DNA from: Ligula intestinalis
Lineage: Eukaryota > Platyhelminthes > Cestoda > Diphyllobothriidea > Diphyllobothriidae
Length of the DNA: 64,000 nucleotides
Direction of reading: 5' to 3'
Assembly: GCA_036362985.1 (NCBI GenBank)
Contig: JAYGXS010000008.1
Location: forward strand, 24,611,243-24,675,242
Position numbers and translations under genes: made by a program
Part shown: in pieces, positions 12,701 to 24,700 of the stretch
Layout: every line of letters begins with the position of its first letter
Position numbering within the stretch: position 1 is the first letter of the stretch
The notes under the pieces: model-generated
Databases searched by the model: none
Seen by the model: the letters and a program-made list of their open reading frames with translations, nothing else
Told to the model about the DNA's origin: nothing

Positions 12701-15700
12701 TTACGAGTTCAGTAACCATTACACTTCATATCTTTTGGCCCTGTTTCATAAACTTATTCTGGCTTTTCATTTGAATTCAAGCAAATAAACAGATTTGTTT
12801 TTCTAAATGCATAGTTTTTTTGTTTTGAGCGTCTTTTCAACGGCAGACTTCTCCAATTACCTGTACGGATCAGGAAAAGATCTTCTTGAAATGGTCAATT
12901 CCGACTTCAGCAGAGGGGGTAAGTTGAGCAGATATAATCACACGATTGGGTTTTGGCCGGCCAAAGTAATGTAACTTAACATAATTCCTATTAGTAAAAC
13001 TGGGAATTTTTTATGCAAAAAGTAAATCGCAAAGCTGTCTACTGATCCCTATGCAACACGAAATCTGCATGCCCCACACAAAGAACCTGAACCACTCGGC
13101 CACAGACCTATTGTCTTGTGTGAACTTTGGATTAATAGACTGGTCAGAATTCTTATTTCTTACCTGTTGAAATGGTCAAATATCGTTTGCGCTCTGTCAA
13201 AACTGTACTGAGGGATGAAAGGATATAATTACTTTTTCAGCAGCGGCTTTCATGGTGCCCTGATAGTATTACATGGAAGGGGAGACTAGAATAAGATTGT
13301 GGTCCCAAAAACGATCACTCCTCTGATAAAAAAGTAGGATATTGGCGTCATTATTGTATTTATGCCTGCTCATGGCATCTAATTGAGGTTGTGATTTTTG
13401 TTGTTTCTGTAAATTCGAGCGTGCGTCTCCTTAGAAGAATGACCAATGTTCTAGAAAAGATAAACGGGAAACAAAACGCGTCTTGAATTTTGGACTTTTA
13501 AGCATTGAGCACAGAATAAAAGCACAAAAGAAGTCAGTTAGTGCAAAAGGTGTCTACTGATGGGCTAAAAATTACCTAAGAGCTCAAATATTGGGCACAT
13601 TTTCAAGTAAAAGTTTACATGAGGAACTCATTTTCCGATTCTTTTGAACGTTTACAAGACTTTTTGCTTCCTGCGTGAAACAAATTAGCTAGCTTTCTTA
13701 AAATTTTAGAGTATCATTAGTATATAAGTGCATAGTAAGTGGGGTATTGGGTTGAGCTGAGAGAGAATATGATTGACGTAGGATTTAAGTCAAAAGGTTT
13801 TAAACTACCGGCAGAGATCGATATTTTTTTGCGCACGGATTTAAGGTTGTTGACCAACATAATATCTCAGTTCAGGCAAATGTTCGCATTCCAGGAAGGT
13901 GTTTATTTTGAGAATAAGTTTTATTGAACACCAGAATCATTATTTTATTGGTCTGAGCCCGAAGCCTGAGACTAATAAAATAATGATTCCGGTGTTCTAT
14001 AAAACTTCTTCTCAAATAGTATCGCAGTTTTTACAAGATTCTTGATGATCTTTAACAATTACAATATACGAAATATAAATCCGAAAGCTGCATTTTTCGA
14101 TTTATTTTTAGGAAATTGTATCGATATTCAACTGCTCTATGCACTTTAGTCACAAAATAGTGTTTTCTAAATATATGTTTAAAATAATTGACTCAGGTTT
14201 AAAATCTCAGTTTTTCATCTACGCATAATTGACCTGTGTAAGATAACCCAGAAGTGAGTTAAAACGGAGGTAGTATGCAGAACGTCGCTTTGCAAGGGTT
14301 TATTTAATTTTTCTTTTTGGAAAATTATAATCATAATAATAATCCTCTATATTATTCTTTATACTTCTTTAGATCGTGTGCACTCTCAACGGCTTAGAGC
14401 AAACCCATCTAAAGATATCCTCTGGTAATATTTTTTCCTGTAATAGAATGCATTCAAAAACTTTCTGCCGAAAACATGGTCCGTAGTTTATAAATGGCGT
14501 AGAGAACTTGCAAATTAAGCCCTTACGTTTACTGTAAAAACTGAGTTCTGTACCAGAAACCGGCAGAAATATCTTTAGTCCGTTGATCCAATAAAAATTT
14601 AGCGATAGTGGCGTACTATGCGTTTTTCCAGCACTGGTCTTAGTCAAATATGCATAAACGTAAGAGGAAATGTGACAATACACACTATTACCTGGCTATC
14701 AAAATATAGTCTTTCTTCATGTCAACAATTTTTGTATATTGTTTTTATAATATCTTTATATATAATATATATTTCGTCGGATTATCGCTTATTCTATCTA
14801 AGAATGGATTCCATACCTATATTTGCCTAAACTTTGGACCATAATTTAGAAACGGTGTAGGTTACTTTCAAATAAGTCCGAAATTTTACTGTACGAATTG
14901 AAAACGAGCGCATACAACAGGATTTCTATGTACAGACAAATGTCGAGACGGTTTTTGAAGTCCTATCGATCTTTGCATGACACAGGTACTGGATTAAAAG
15001 TTCATAAAAGTTTGAATTTGCACAAAAATCAATGCATCACATCGAGTTCATTGTCTAACGTGGAGAATAATCGATAAAATGTGACCGTTCGATTTTAAGA
15101 GAAGAATGCAAACGCAAAGAAGGAATTTTACGCAAGTCAAATGCAATTAAATCTTGATCCGCGATCACCAGGGTAGGTTAAGCTAAGCCAGATGATCTGA
15201 CTGCTTACATAGGTCGACTTTCTCTCGCCGTTTATAGACCAGTTCCACAAAGTCCAACTTTATTCGTTCCTGAACAAGTACTTAGAAGTATGACTTGAAG
15301 CTTACAGAGTGACCACTGTCTAGCAGATATTTTGTAATCAAAGATCATGGTACTTTATTTTGTTGCTTGAACAGCTAACTAGATTGATAATTAGTGACCC
15401 TGGCTGCCAACTGCTTTTGCGTACGCATAATGTACTTGCATCTTGTGCACTCCCACTCGTTATCTACCTCATGCAAAGATGGGTAGCAATTGAATAGTCG
15501 TCTTGAAATTTGTTTTCACCAAAAAATACGGCTGTACACGTTTGTTGAAAGTTTACTCTCAAGACTAAATTCCTCAAATTCAAAAAATTCAGAATTCCGG
15601 GATAAGAATAAGAGTTCATGGTCTGCTCACCGGAATAAATTTATAGATTTACTGACATTTCAGACAGCTGGGGTGGCTGTCTTTTTTCGAAGCGAATACT

Positions 15701-18700
15701 GACTTTATCGATCAGCTAGTTTAAGGTTGCGGCTGTGCGTGTGATGGCCTTGGGCTGTTTGACTTTTCTCCGGTTGCTGTTTGGCCATGCGCGTGGATTT
15801 AGGCTTAGTGTAACGGCAGTTGGTGTTCTGTTTCGTGCTCATGGTAGAAGATGCTGGTAATTCGGATCCCTCTTCCAGGGGTTTTGTCACAGTACCATCT
15901 TCGTAGGCCGAGGGGCCTCAAAAACTGAAGGATTGACGCTTAAGTTATGGTACTTAGGTGCCAACCCTGTCAACAGGTATCTGAAACTCCCTACGGCCCA
16001 AAATGTCCTACGTCATTACGTATGTAACGGACAAGACACGGTCAAAGCGAAGCCAGAACTTTCAGACGAAGACGGCACTGTAACGAAACCACCGTAAGAG
16101 GGCGCAGGATCACCAGCATCTTCTACCGTTAGCATGAAACAGAACGCCAACTGCCGTCACGCCAAGCCTAAATCCACGCGCATGGCCAAACAGCAACCGG
16201 AGAAAAAATCGATCAGCCTGAGGTCAACACACAAAGCCGCAACTTAAAATTTGCTGGTCGATAAAGTCAGTATTCGCTTCGAAAAAAGACAGCCACCCCA
16301 GTTGTCTGGTGAGGAGACTATGAATTCTTAGACTACAAGAAACCGGCTGCAATATTTGCAGTCCGCTGATAAGATGAACACCAAGCGGTTGCGTCGTCGT
16401 CGAAACAACCCCTTTGACACTGAGCCCCAAGCCAAAGCGCGATGAGTGAGTTCCAGTGAATTTCCATCGACAAGTGTCAATATTCCATATCTTAACTGGC
16501 CAGACAACGATCTCGTAGCTCAATGGCTAGGGTGGCTGAGACTTTTGATCAAAAGTTCGGGGCTTCGAGCCTTCGGTTGTGCATCAGTTAGGGTCGGGTA
16601 CAATCGGCTGATTACAACTTAATAGCCAGCAATTTGTCATTCCTTAACGGCCGTGCGGCTGCTGGAGAACGCCCTAGGCAGAGCCGGATGCGTAAGTTCC
16701 ATTTCCGATCAGTGAGCGCTGAAAAAAGATGGCATTTAACAAATATCTGTGGCTTCTTACGAAAAATAACGTGTATTTTCCTGCAGTTTTGAGCAACAGC
16801 CATTAAGGGCTTTTTCATGACGTGATTAGTTTATAGTTATTCTTCATCTAAATTTGATTATCCAACATGACTTACTATAAGTTTTCATGTACATTAAAAC
16901 CACTGCCAATGCTTCATACCACCTAAAGTTCTGATGGGTTTTCCGAGGACTTCGACAGTTGACCGCTGAAAAGTGCAAATGTTGTGATCGTTCATTCATG
17001 AATGAGGGCACATGAAAGAAAAACAAAGTGTTTTGGTTGAATTATTATAAAGCGATAAATTCTGTGTTATCTATCGATTCGATCACCATATGTATTGGTT
17101 AAACACATCATTAGTGCAGGTAGGATTAATTTGTTTTTTGTACTTTAAAATAAGACTTGCTATGCTTAACAAATTCTACATTCTTTAATTTCAAATTCGA
17201 ATTTGTTGGATTATTGAGTCATTTAAGTATTTTTTTCTTCCACCTAATACTTAAAGCACTCGTATTTTTCGGTTTTATGCAGATGGATCTGCATTCAAAA
17301 CTGTGGAAATGGCAGTGTCGCAGAAAACGAAACGCCTGGATGCAGCTGTGTGCAAAGTTAGAGACGGAAACGGTTGGGTCTTCCAAGAACAATTTGTCTT
17401 CTGGTTAGGTAATTCGAAAAACATGTAAAAAAACATTAGCCTTTTATGGTTTTAAGGGGTTTTAGCTTACCCATAAATATATATTGGCAGATGGCAATAC
17501 ACCGAGCAGTTTGAGGACACACTTTCTGTCCATTGTGCTTTTAGAGCTCGCATTCGTGTCTATGTTGTGAGGCAACTAAGGATATAGGCAGAAGGACATT
17601 ACCGAGGGGGACACCAATTTTTGGAGCAACACCTGACTTAAGTGTGATTAGCGGGCGACGGCTAAAAGGCCAGAAATGGCCATTCTAGTCTCCCTCGTCT
17701 TTGTCGGTAATGTCCTTTTGCCTATATCCCTAGCGGCCTTGCGGTGTAGGCATGAGTGTGAGCTCCAAAGAAACCATGGACGGACGAGTGTGTCCTCTTT
17801 ATTATTGCTGCACGCAAATCTGCCACTGTATATTCCCGATTTAAAAACGCATAACACAGCAAGCCCGTCGCGCAGTGGTTAGAGCATTGGATTTCTAGCT
17901 AACAGTGTCGCTGGTTCGAAACTCAAGCGGGGTATCACAAGGGGTTAAGCAAGTTAAACCCTGTCAACTGCGATCTTTTGACATGGTTTTTACGTAGAAA
18001 AGAAGTCAGTAGAGTCCAGAGTAGAAGGAACAATACATTGTGTACACAGAGGAACGGAGAATAGATGGAAAGATAATTGATTTGGAGAGCATATGCCCAG
18101 CTAGGAGGCGGGTCCAAGTGCTGGTTTGACAACAGTCAGGCTAGTGGACAGAAAGAGCGTTCATTGGTTGGGTCGGCCTTGAAGGTTTTTGACATGACAA
18201 AAAGATTGCATCGGGAACGCGTGCAAGCTTGCTATTTGTCGCCATTCCAAAAGTCATATTTGTGACAACTGTGATTAGCTGTTTGCAGACGTTGAGAACC
18301 GCATCAAGGGGCCTTTTGGAAAGCCAATTTCGGTACGATCTAGCCAGAACTGGGACATTAAGTTCTGGGGCAACATTTGAGTTGGGTATGACTAGCTGAC
18401 GATGGCTTTTAGTCAGAAACGGTCATCCTAGTCTCCCTTGTCTTTGTTGGTAATGTCCTTCTGCTCATAAATATATTCATATATGTGAGAAGATATGGTG
18501 ACCTTTGGGAACATCGCTTTATTGTCCTGGCGTTTCAAACGCGTACAGGTTTTCGTCATCAGATGTGAGAGTTTTACTTCGTCTTACAGTATTGAAATGT
18601 GTTTGCAGTTATGCACAAAACGGGTTAAACCAATGAAGAGAAAAGGGGGGGCGTTGTTGAAAGGAATGCTCAATTATCCTGTTCTCTGACGTGGACGTAC

Positions 18701-21700
18701 CTCCGTCAAGGGGTCTCCCGTCTGCTTCAGGTGTTTGCAATTGTGCAGCTGTCATCGACCTAAGCTGTCGTCTAAGCCTAGAAATCCTGCTTGCGTTCTC
18801 ACGTCCATTCGGTTTCACACTTGCAGGATGAACGGATGAACTAACTGAGCTGGTGATTTCTATGTTCGGGTGTGGTTCAGCTACGCGCGTGTCCACCATC
18901 GGCTCGCCAGTGCTGGGATTGACGCTCCGTCTATGTTCTCTTTTGCTCTTATTTTCATTAAGCTGCGTTCGTAGGGCTAAGTAGACTGCAGGAAGTATCA
19001 CATAACGATTGATGGAGTTTTTCCCTGGGTACCAGGCCTCGATCGTTTACCTCGCTTTGGCGACCCAGGATTTCGGCATTCTGGGAGGCGAAAGTTTGTC
19101 CGGAATCTGGACAGTATTCAGCCACCAAAGAAATTGGATCCATCTGTCTTAGTGCCTTCATCATCCGAGTTTGTAAGCGTCTCCCAATCTCTCCGACATA
19201 GTCAACCGCGTGGGAATTACATCTGAACCGGCAGATGGTGTCAGCAGAGTGGCCTTCGGTCTCCTGACTACTGGGATCTGCACTGTATCTAATCATGAAA
19301 TGTAGGCTACATGACTTTTTCGAACCAAAAGCACATTTCGAAATTTGGGTTCACATTTCATGCGATGGCTAATCCACGATCTATGTAAAAAACGCTGTTC
19401 TGAAGTATTCCTATTTTTCTTCGAGATTTGTAACTGGTAAGCTGAGTTTGCAATGCACTCTCTCGTTTGTAAATTCTTTGAACTGACTATGAGCCAATTG
19501 ACAATAGGGGTACTATTTTCAAGGAAAAGCGTCCTTTGAGAAAATGAGTAAGTTTATTCAGTAAACTGTCGATACTGGATCCCCAAGTCGTCGTCAGAAT
19601 TGAAAGAAATGTGTAAAGAACATTTTGCTTAAGGCTGACGACGACCTGGGGATCCAGTGTCGAACATTTACTGAATAAACTTACTCATTTTGCCAAAGGA
19701 TGCCTTTCCTTGAAACTACATTTCTTGGGATGCCTGCCTTCCAGTTTATACGAAGGGGTTATTATTATCAGTAAGATAAAGGATACGACCCAACTGTATT
19801 ATGCTACCGATGGTTGGTTCAAACCCTCCGTTAGTGACTTTAGATTTAACCAGTTAGAACTGTTTGCTAGTTCCTCAGGGAAAATGTTGCTCTTCCTGTA
19901 AGCTTTTGAAGCTTTATACGCTAGCGTTACCCTGTGTCATCGTATGCGCCTAAAGCCCTTAATTATACTGACTTATACTATGAGGAGAAATTAGGTTCTT
20001 AGGAAATTAAACAGCATAGCAACCAGAAAGCAAACAGAGGTAGCTGGGGGGCTCACTTTTTGGACGGAAACCTTACAGCTGTGTCAAGCAGTGGCAGAAT
20101 ACCAGCGAAACACGTGTCTGGGCATTTTTTTTAACACCTGCACTGTTAGCAGGGTTCATTATACTTTCAATATATACTATAACTGTTTGTCTTTTGGCAG
20201 CAAGTGTACATTAAGTAGTGTTTGACCAATTTCAGCCCAAATATACACCAACAATTTCAGTCTGTGTATACCTATAGACCTTTGATAAAGGGACGTTAGC
20301 GCTCAGAGCCTACGGTCTGGAGTCATGCGTACAGGCAAACAGCGAACGTTAACGACCGTTCACACAGCGTGAGCACCTATCGATCAGCGTGCACACACGA
20401 AAACCGTTCACACAGTGTGGCAAACTATCCATCAGAGCAGTGGTCACATGCTATTGGGCCAGGAGTATTCTAGAAGGCCTAGTAAATAAGTTGTATTAGA
20501 GAAGCTAAGGATTCCGTTGTCTGTCTTTCCAGAATAAAGGCTTGCTATCAGAATCGGCTTTGCCTTCTTCTTCTTCTTCTTCTTCTTCTTCTTCTTCTTC
20601 TTCTTCTTCTNNNNNNNNNNTTCTTCTTCTTCTTCTTCTTCTTCTTCTTCTTCTTCTTCTTCTTCTTTTTCTTCTTCTTTTTCTTCTTCTTCTTCTTCCT
20701 ATCGCACGGGGATCACAACATCCTTAAATATGCTTATGTATACCGTGGTCAGAAATTAATTTCTTAGTTTGGCAAAAATTCCCATTTCGTTTACGATTGA
20801 AAAGTCGTGCTGTCAAACAGCCGTTTACGGTCATTCACTTCAGGCCGTTCCATTGACTTGGAAAATAGGCGACTAACGAAGGCAATTCGGTACAGCGCTA
20901 ATATAGTTCTTGAGGTGGGGGGGGGAGGGGGCTAATTAGTCATCTCGTGGTTCGCTAGTCTCCCGCGAGCCGGACTCAACATGCCGAGGACGTTGGGTTG
21001 TCACGCCTGTGGAACGGGGGAGGGACGTTCCCACGATCTACGTCATACGCGCAGCGGGCTCTCTGTGACTGTGAGCAGCATGGTCGCACTGCGTGTTCTC
21101 TGCGGTTGTGGGTAGTATGGTTTCGGGCTGCGTAACTTCTGACGTCGTGACTTCTGACGTAGTGACTTCTGGCGCTGCGGGATCTTTGTATGCGGCCGGC
21201 CACGGGAGGGAGACGGCATGTACCAGCGTTTTTGACAGCAGAGAGCGGGTTTTGCTAAACAAATTGTCACTGCCTCAGCTGTGGCTAGCACCCGTTTACG
21301 CAGGCCTTTAGAGTAGCGCGTTGGTGCCTGGTATATGACGTCAAAGGCCGCTCTCGCGTCAATTTGGTGATTTGTATCGATCAGGTGTGCGAGGATTGAG
21401 CTTGGGATCGATCGATTGTCACCTTTACCTAACCAGGCTGGTATGTGTTCGCGTACCCTCTCCTCCAAACGTCACGTTGTTCGGCTGATATATCCCGAAA
21501 TTATTTTCGAAGGAAACTAAAAGGCTGAATAAGATTAAAATTAAACACCATTACCATGACAGACTTCTGGAGATTCAGTTCGCGTGGTGGGCCCTGTAAT
21601 AGACTGTTATCCTAAACTGAAAAGGTATTAAGCTTGTTTTCCACTACCAGTAATAACAATTAATTTATTTTATTTTTAATGCACCAAGACTTTGCGGAGT

Positions 21701-24700
21701 TTAAGCAGGATTTCAGGATGGACAAGATGATCCATGGAGGAAGGGATGCCCCAGTTTTTCTGAACTGGTCAATTACTACTCCGACAAATGGGACCTCAAA
21801 GGTCTGTTTATATTTCATGCACTGTATTCACTGCATTTACTCGTTTTTAGTCTTGTAAGTAATATACAGCTCACACCACCACAGAGGAGCTGGATGCTAT
21901 CGAACAACCAAAGGGTTTTCGTAAAGTCTACAAAAGCAGCAAGTCTTCGAGAGGCATATAAACTCTCAAAAAGTCACCTCTCTTCTCATTTACTACACTA
22001 TTGAACGTAACTGGCAAGACTACATGAAAGCCCTGGCGATCATTCAGCCAGGTTCGTGTTACAGAGGCAATCGGTGTATTTCACTCCGTGCTTCGCGGAG
22101 CTAGCACGACACCACAAAATGTTGAGAAGAAGACGACTTGATCACTGTGACAATACTTTTATTCGCCTGATGTTTCCAGACCCGTCGCAGATTAGTCATC
22201 AGAGACATAGTCAGATATCAGTAGCAGATATGGGCAGCGTATGGACAGGAGTTTGCAGTACTTATAGGATACAGTCATTACTGCAAACATATAACGACAA
22301 TGAACGCTAATTGCCTTCTTGTGTGTTGATAGTTTGTTGAACAGCATGTGGGCTCTGACCTGCTGAACGCGTGGTGGACCCGGGCGCGATGATTGATCGG
22401 CCATCTGGCAACCCAGTGTTAGCGTTGGATGACGCGGTAACCTGCCTGTGCCCCATGTGGCGACTTGCTTCAACCAAATTGAGTCTCAGCACCGAATATG
22501 AATTAGGCAAATCTTTGCATGGTTTGATGGATTGGGACCCGTGAACCACGACTCCAGTGATTCTCGGCTCACCCGATCGTCACCTCTTGCGAGAATTTCG
22601 GCCTCATCAAATTTGAATGTGTGGCCAGTTCGAAAGAGCCGCAACTTGAGAATTGGCATCATTTCGCCGCACTGCAGCCGCGTTTTCGGCAATTCGCGTC
22701 CTGAGAAGTCTGCCAGTTTCTCCGACATAGTTGCTTTGACCGCAACTGCACCAGATCCTGTAGACGACCCCAGATGTTTCTTGCCGTGGCAGTGTGTCTT
22801 TCGGCTTCATTATCTGACGCCTTATGGTTGCCCCCGGCCTGTGTGCATCTCCAATTCCAAGTGGATCGAGAAGACGGCCGACAGCTTCCACGACGTTTTT
22901 TGACAAACGGGATTGCTCGCCAGATTTTGGGGTTGCTGCGGCTTTGTTGGCCCTCTCGTTTAAGCAAGCACCGGTTGAAGAACCCATGAAATCTGTATAT
23001 TACCTTCAAATAAAAGCACATTTTTCTCTCTTGCTAACTGTTAATCCCTGTTTTTATAAATTACAGTTGTTCGGTTGTGCTGATCAATACCGGACGCTCT
23101 GCTCTGACATAACGACGACAGGAGAACCAGGAAAGTGCGGTAGGTTTTACGTTTACCCCCCCCCCACCTATCTGACGGTTTCTTGCTTCCGTCAAGAAAT
23201 GAGACATGATATAATATAGTGTGATGCCTTATAATCCGAAAAAGGATAATTAGAGTAGTAAGAGAAGTTTACGGTAAATAAACACGCGTTCCTGAGCAGT
23301 TATTAGACATATTAGATGGTCTGGCTGTCCCAAATACAGGACAGGCACAACTAGGTCTGGTTAGTTCTTGAAGATGTTCTCCTATGAGCTTTCAAAGCGT
23401 TTCATAAAGAAGAGTCCTATTCCAGCGATCGAACCTCCTACGTCTCAATATAATAACTTTTGTTTTGCTTCCCTATCACGATAGATGACTTTACTATGTG
23501 TATTATTTAAGAGGTTCTATCCGTGTTCCCCATCCATGTCCTACTTCAATGGCCATCTTACAAAAATCATGTCCCATTATACATAGGTTACAGTTGCAAA
23601 CATTCCCATCGGATTATTCAGAAGTCCATTTTGACGAATATACGTGTACGTTCTACAAATTCTCGTCAGGCCTTACATTTACATGGAAACTGGGTGCAAG
23701 TTTAAACATATTCGTCTTTTCAGACAAGTGAGTATTGGGAATGGGGTGGCGGTCAATAAGCGAAGGCTGGTTGTAAGGTAAGGTTTGATGGAGCAGTCTA
23801 GGGGAGGGGGGGAGAGAGACAGACATAGCGTGGATGACTGCACGCCGCTAAGTGACTGTGGGCCATGCCAACTGTGGGGCTTGCAGAAAGTTCTCTTGTG
23901 CGCACAAAGCGGGCTTCATCAGCCTGATACTGGCCGTTTCTGCTGTCGCTAGCAGGCGCTAACCCAGGGGCTTCGGATAATTTGGTGGGACCCTGTAGAT
24001 CACTAGGAAAGCTTCATGGAGGTCCACCCGATATCCGGAATCGACCATATGCACCAGAATAGAGCTGTTTATGCTCCTGACTTCACCTTCTCTCAACCAT
24101 GCCGGCGCCTATCCAAAAGAATAAAAGAACACCTCCCGTTATGGCTGAGATAAGGGAAGTAAGGAGCATAAGCAGCTCTATTCTGGTGCTCATGGTCGAT
24201 TCCGGACATCGGGTGGACCTCAACGAAGCTTTCCGAGTGACCTACAGGGTCCCACCAAATTATCCGAAGCCCCTGGGTCAGTGCCTGCTAGTGACAGTTA
24301 AAACGGCCGTTATCAGGCTGATGAAGCCCGCTTTGTGCGCACAAAAGTACTTTCTGCAATCCCCACAGTTGGCATGGCCCACAGTCACTTAGCGGCGTGC
24401 AGTCATTCACGCTATGTCTGTCTCCCTCCCCCCTCCCCTAGACTGCTCCATCAAACCCTACCCTTACAACCAGCCGTCGCTTATCGACCGCCACCCCCAT
24501 TCCCACTACTTTTTTGTCCGAAAAGACGAACACGTTTAAACTCGCACCCAGTTTCCATGTAAATTTAAGGTTTGACGAGAATTTATCGAAAGTAGACGCA
24601 TAATCGACAAACTGGACTTCGATAAATAGGTTACTTTATATTTTATAGTAGCATGTTTTATTTATCTGGAATCCTTTCATCCGATCCATACCTGTAGGTC

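Noticed and set aside
20542..20727. Ser/Leu homopolymer frame across the microsatellite
   Set aside because: Pure repeat translation spanning an N gap.
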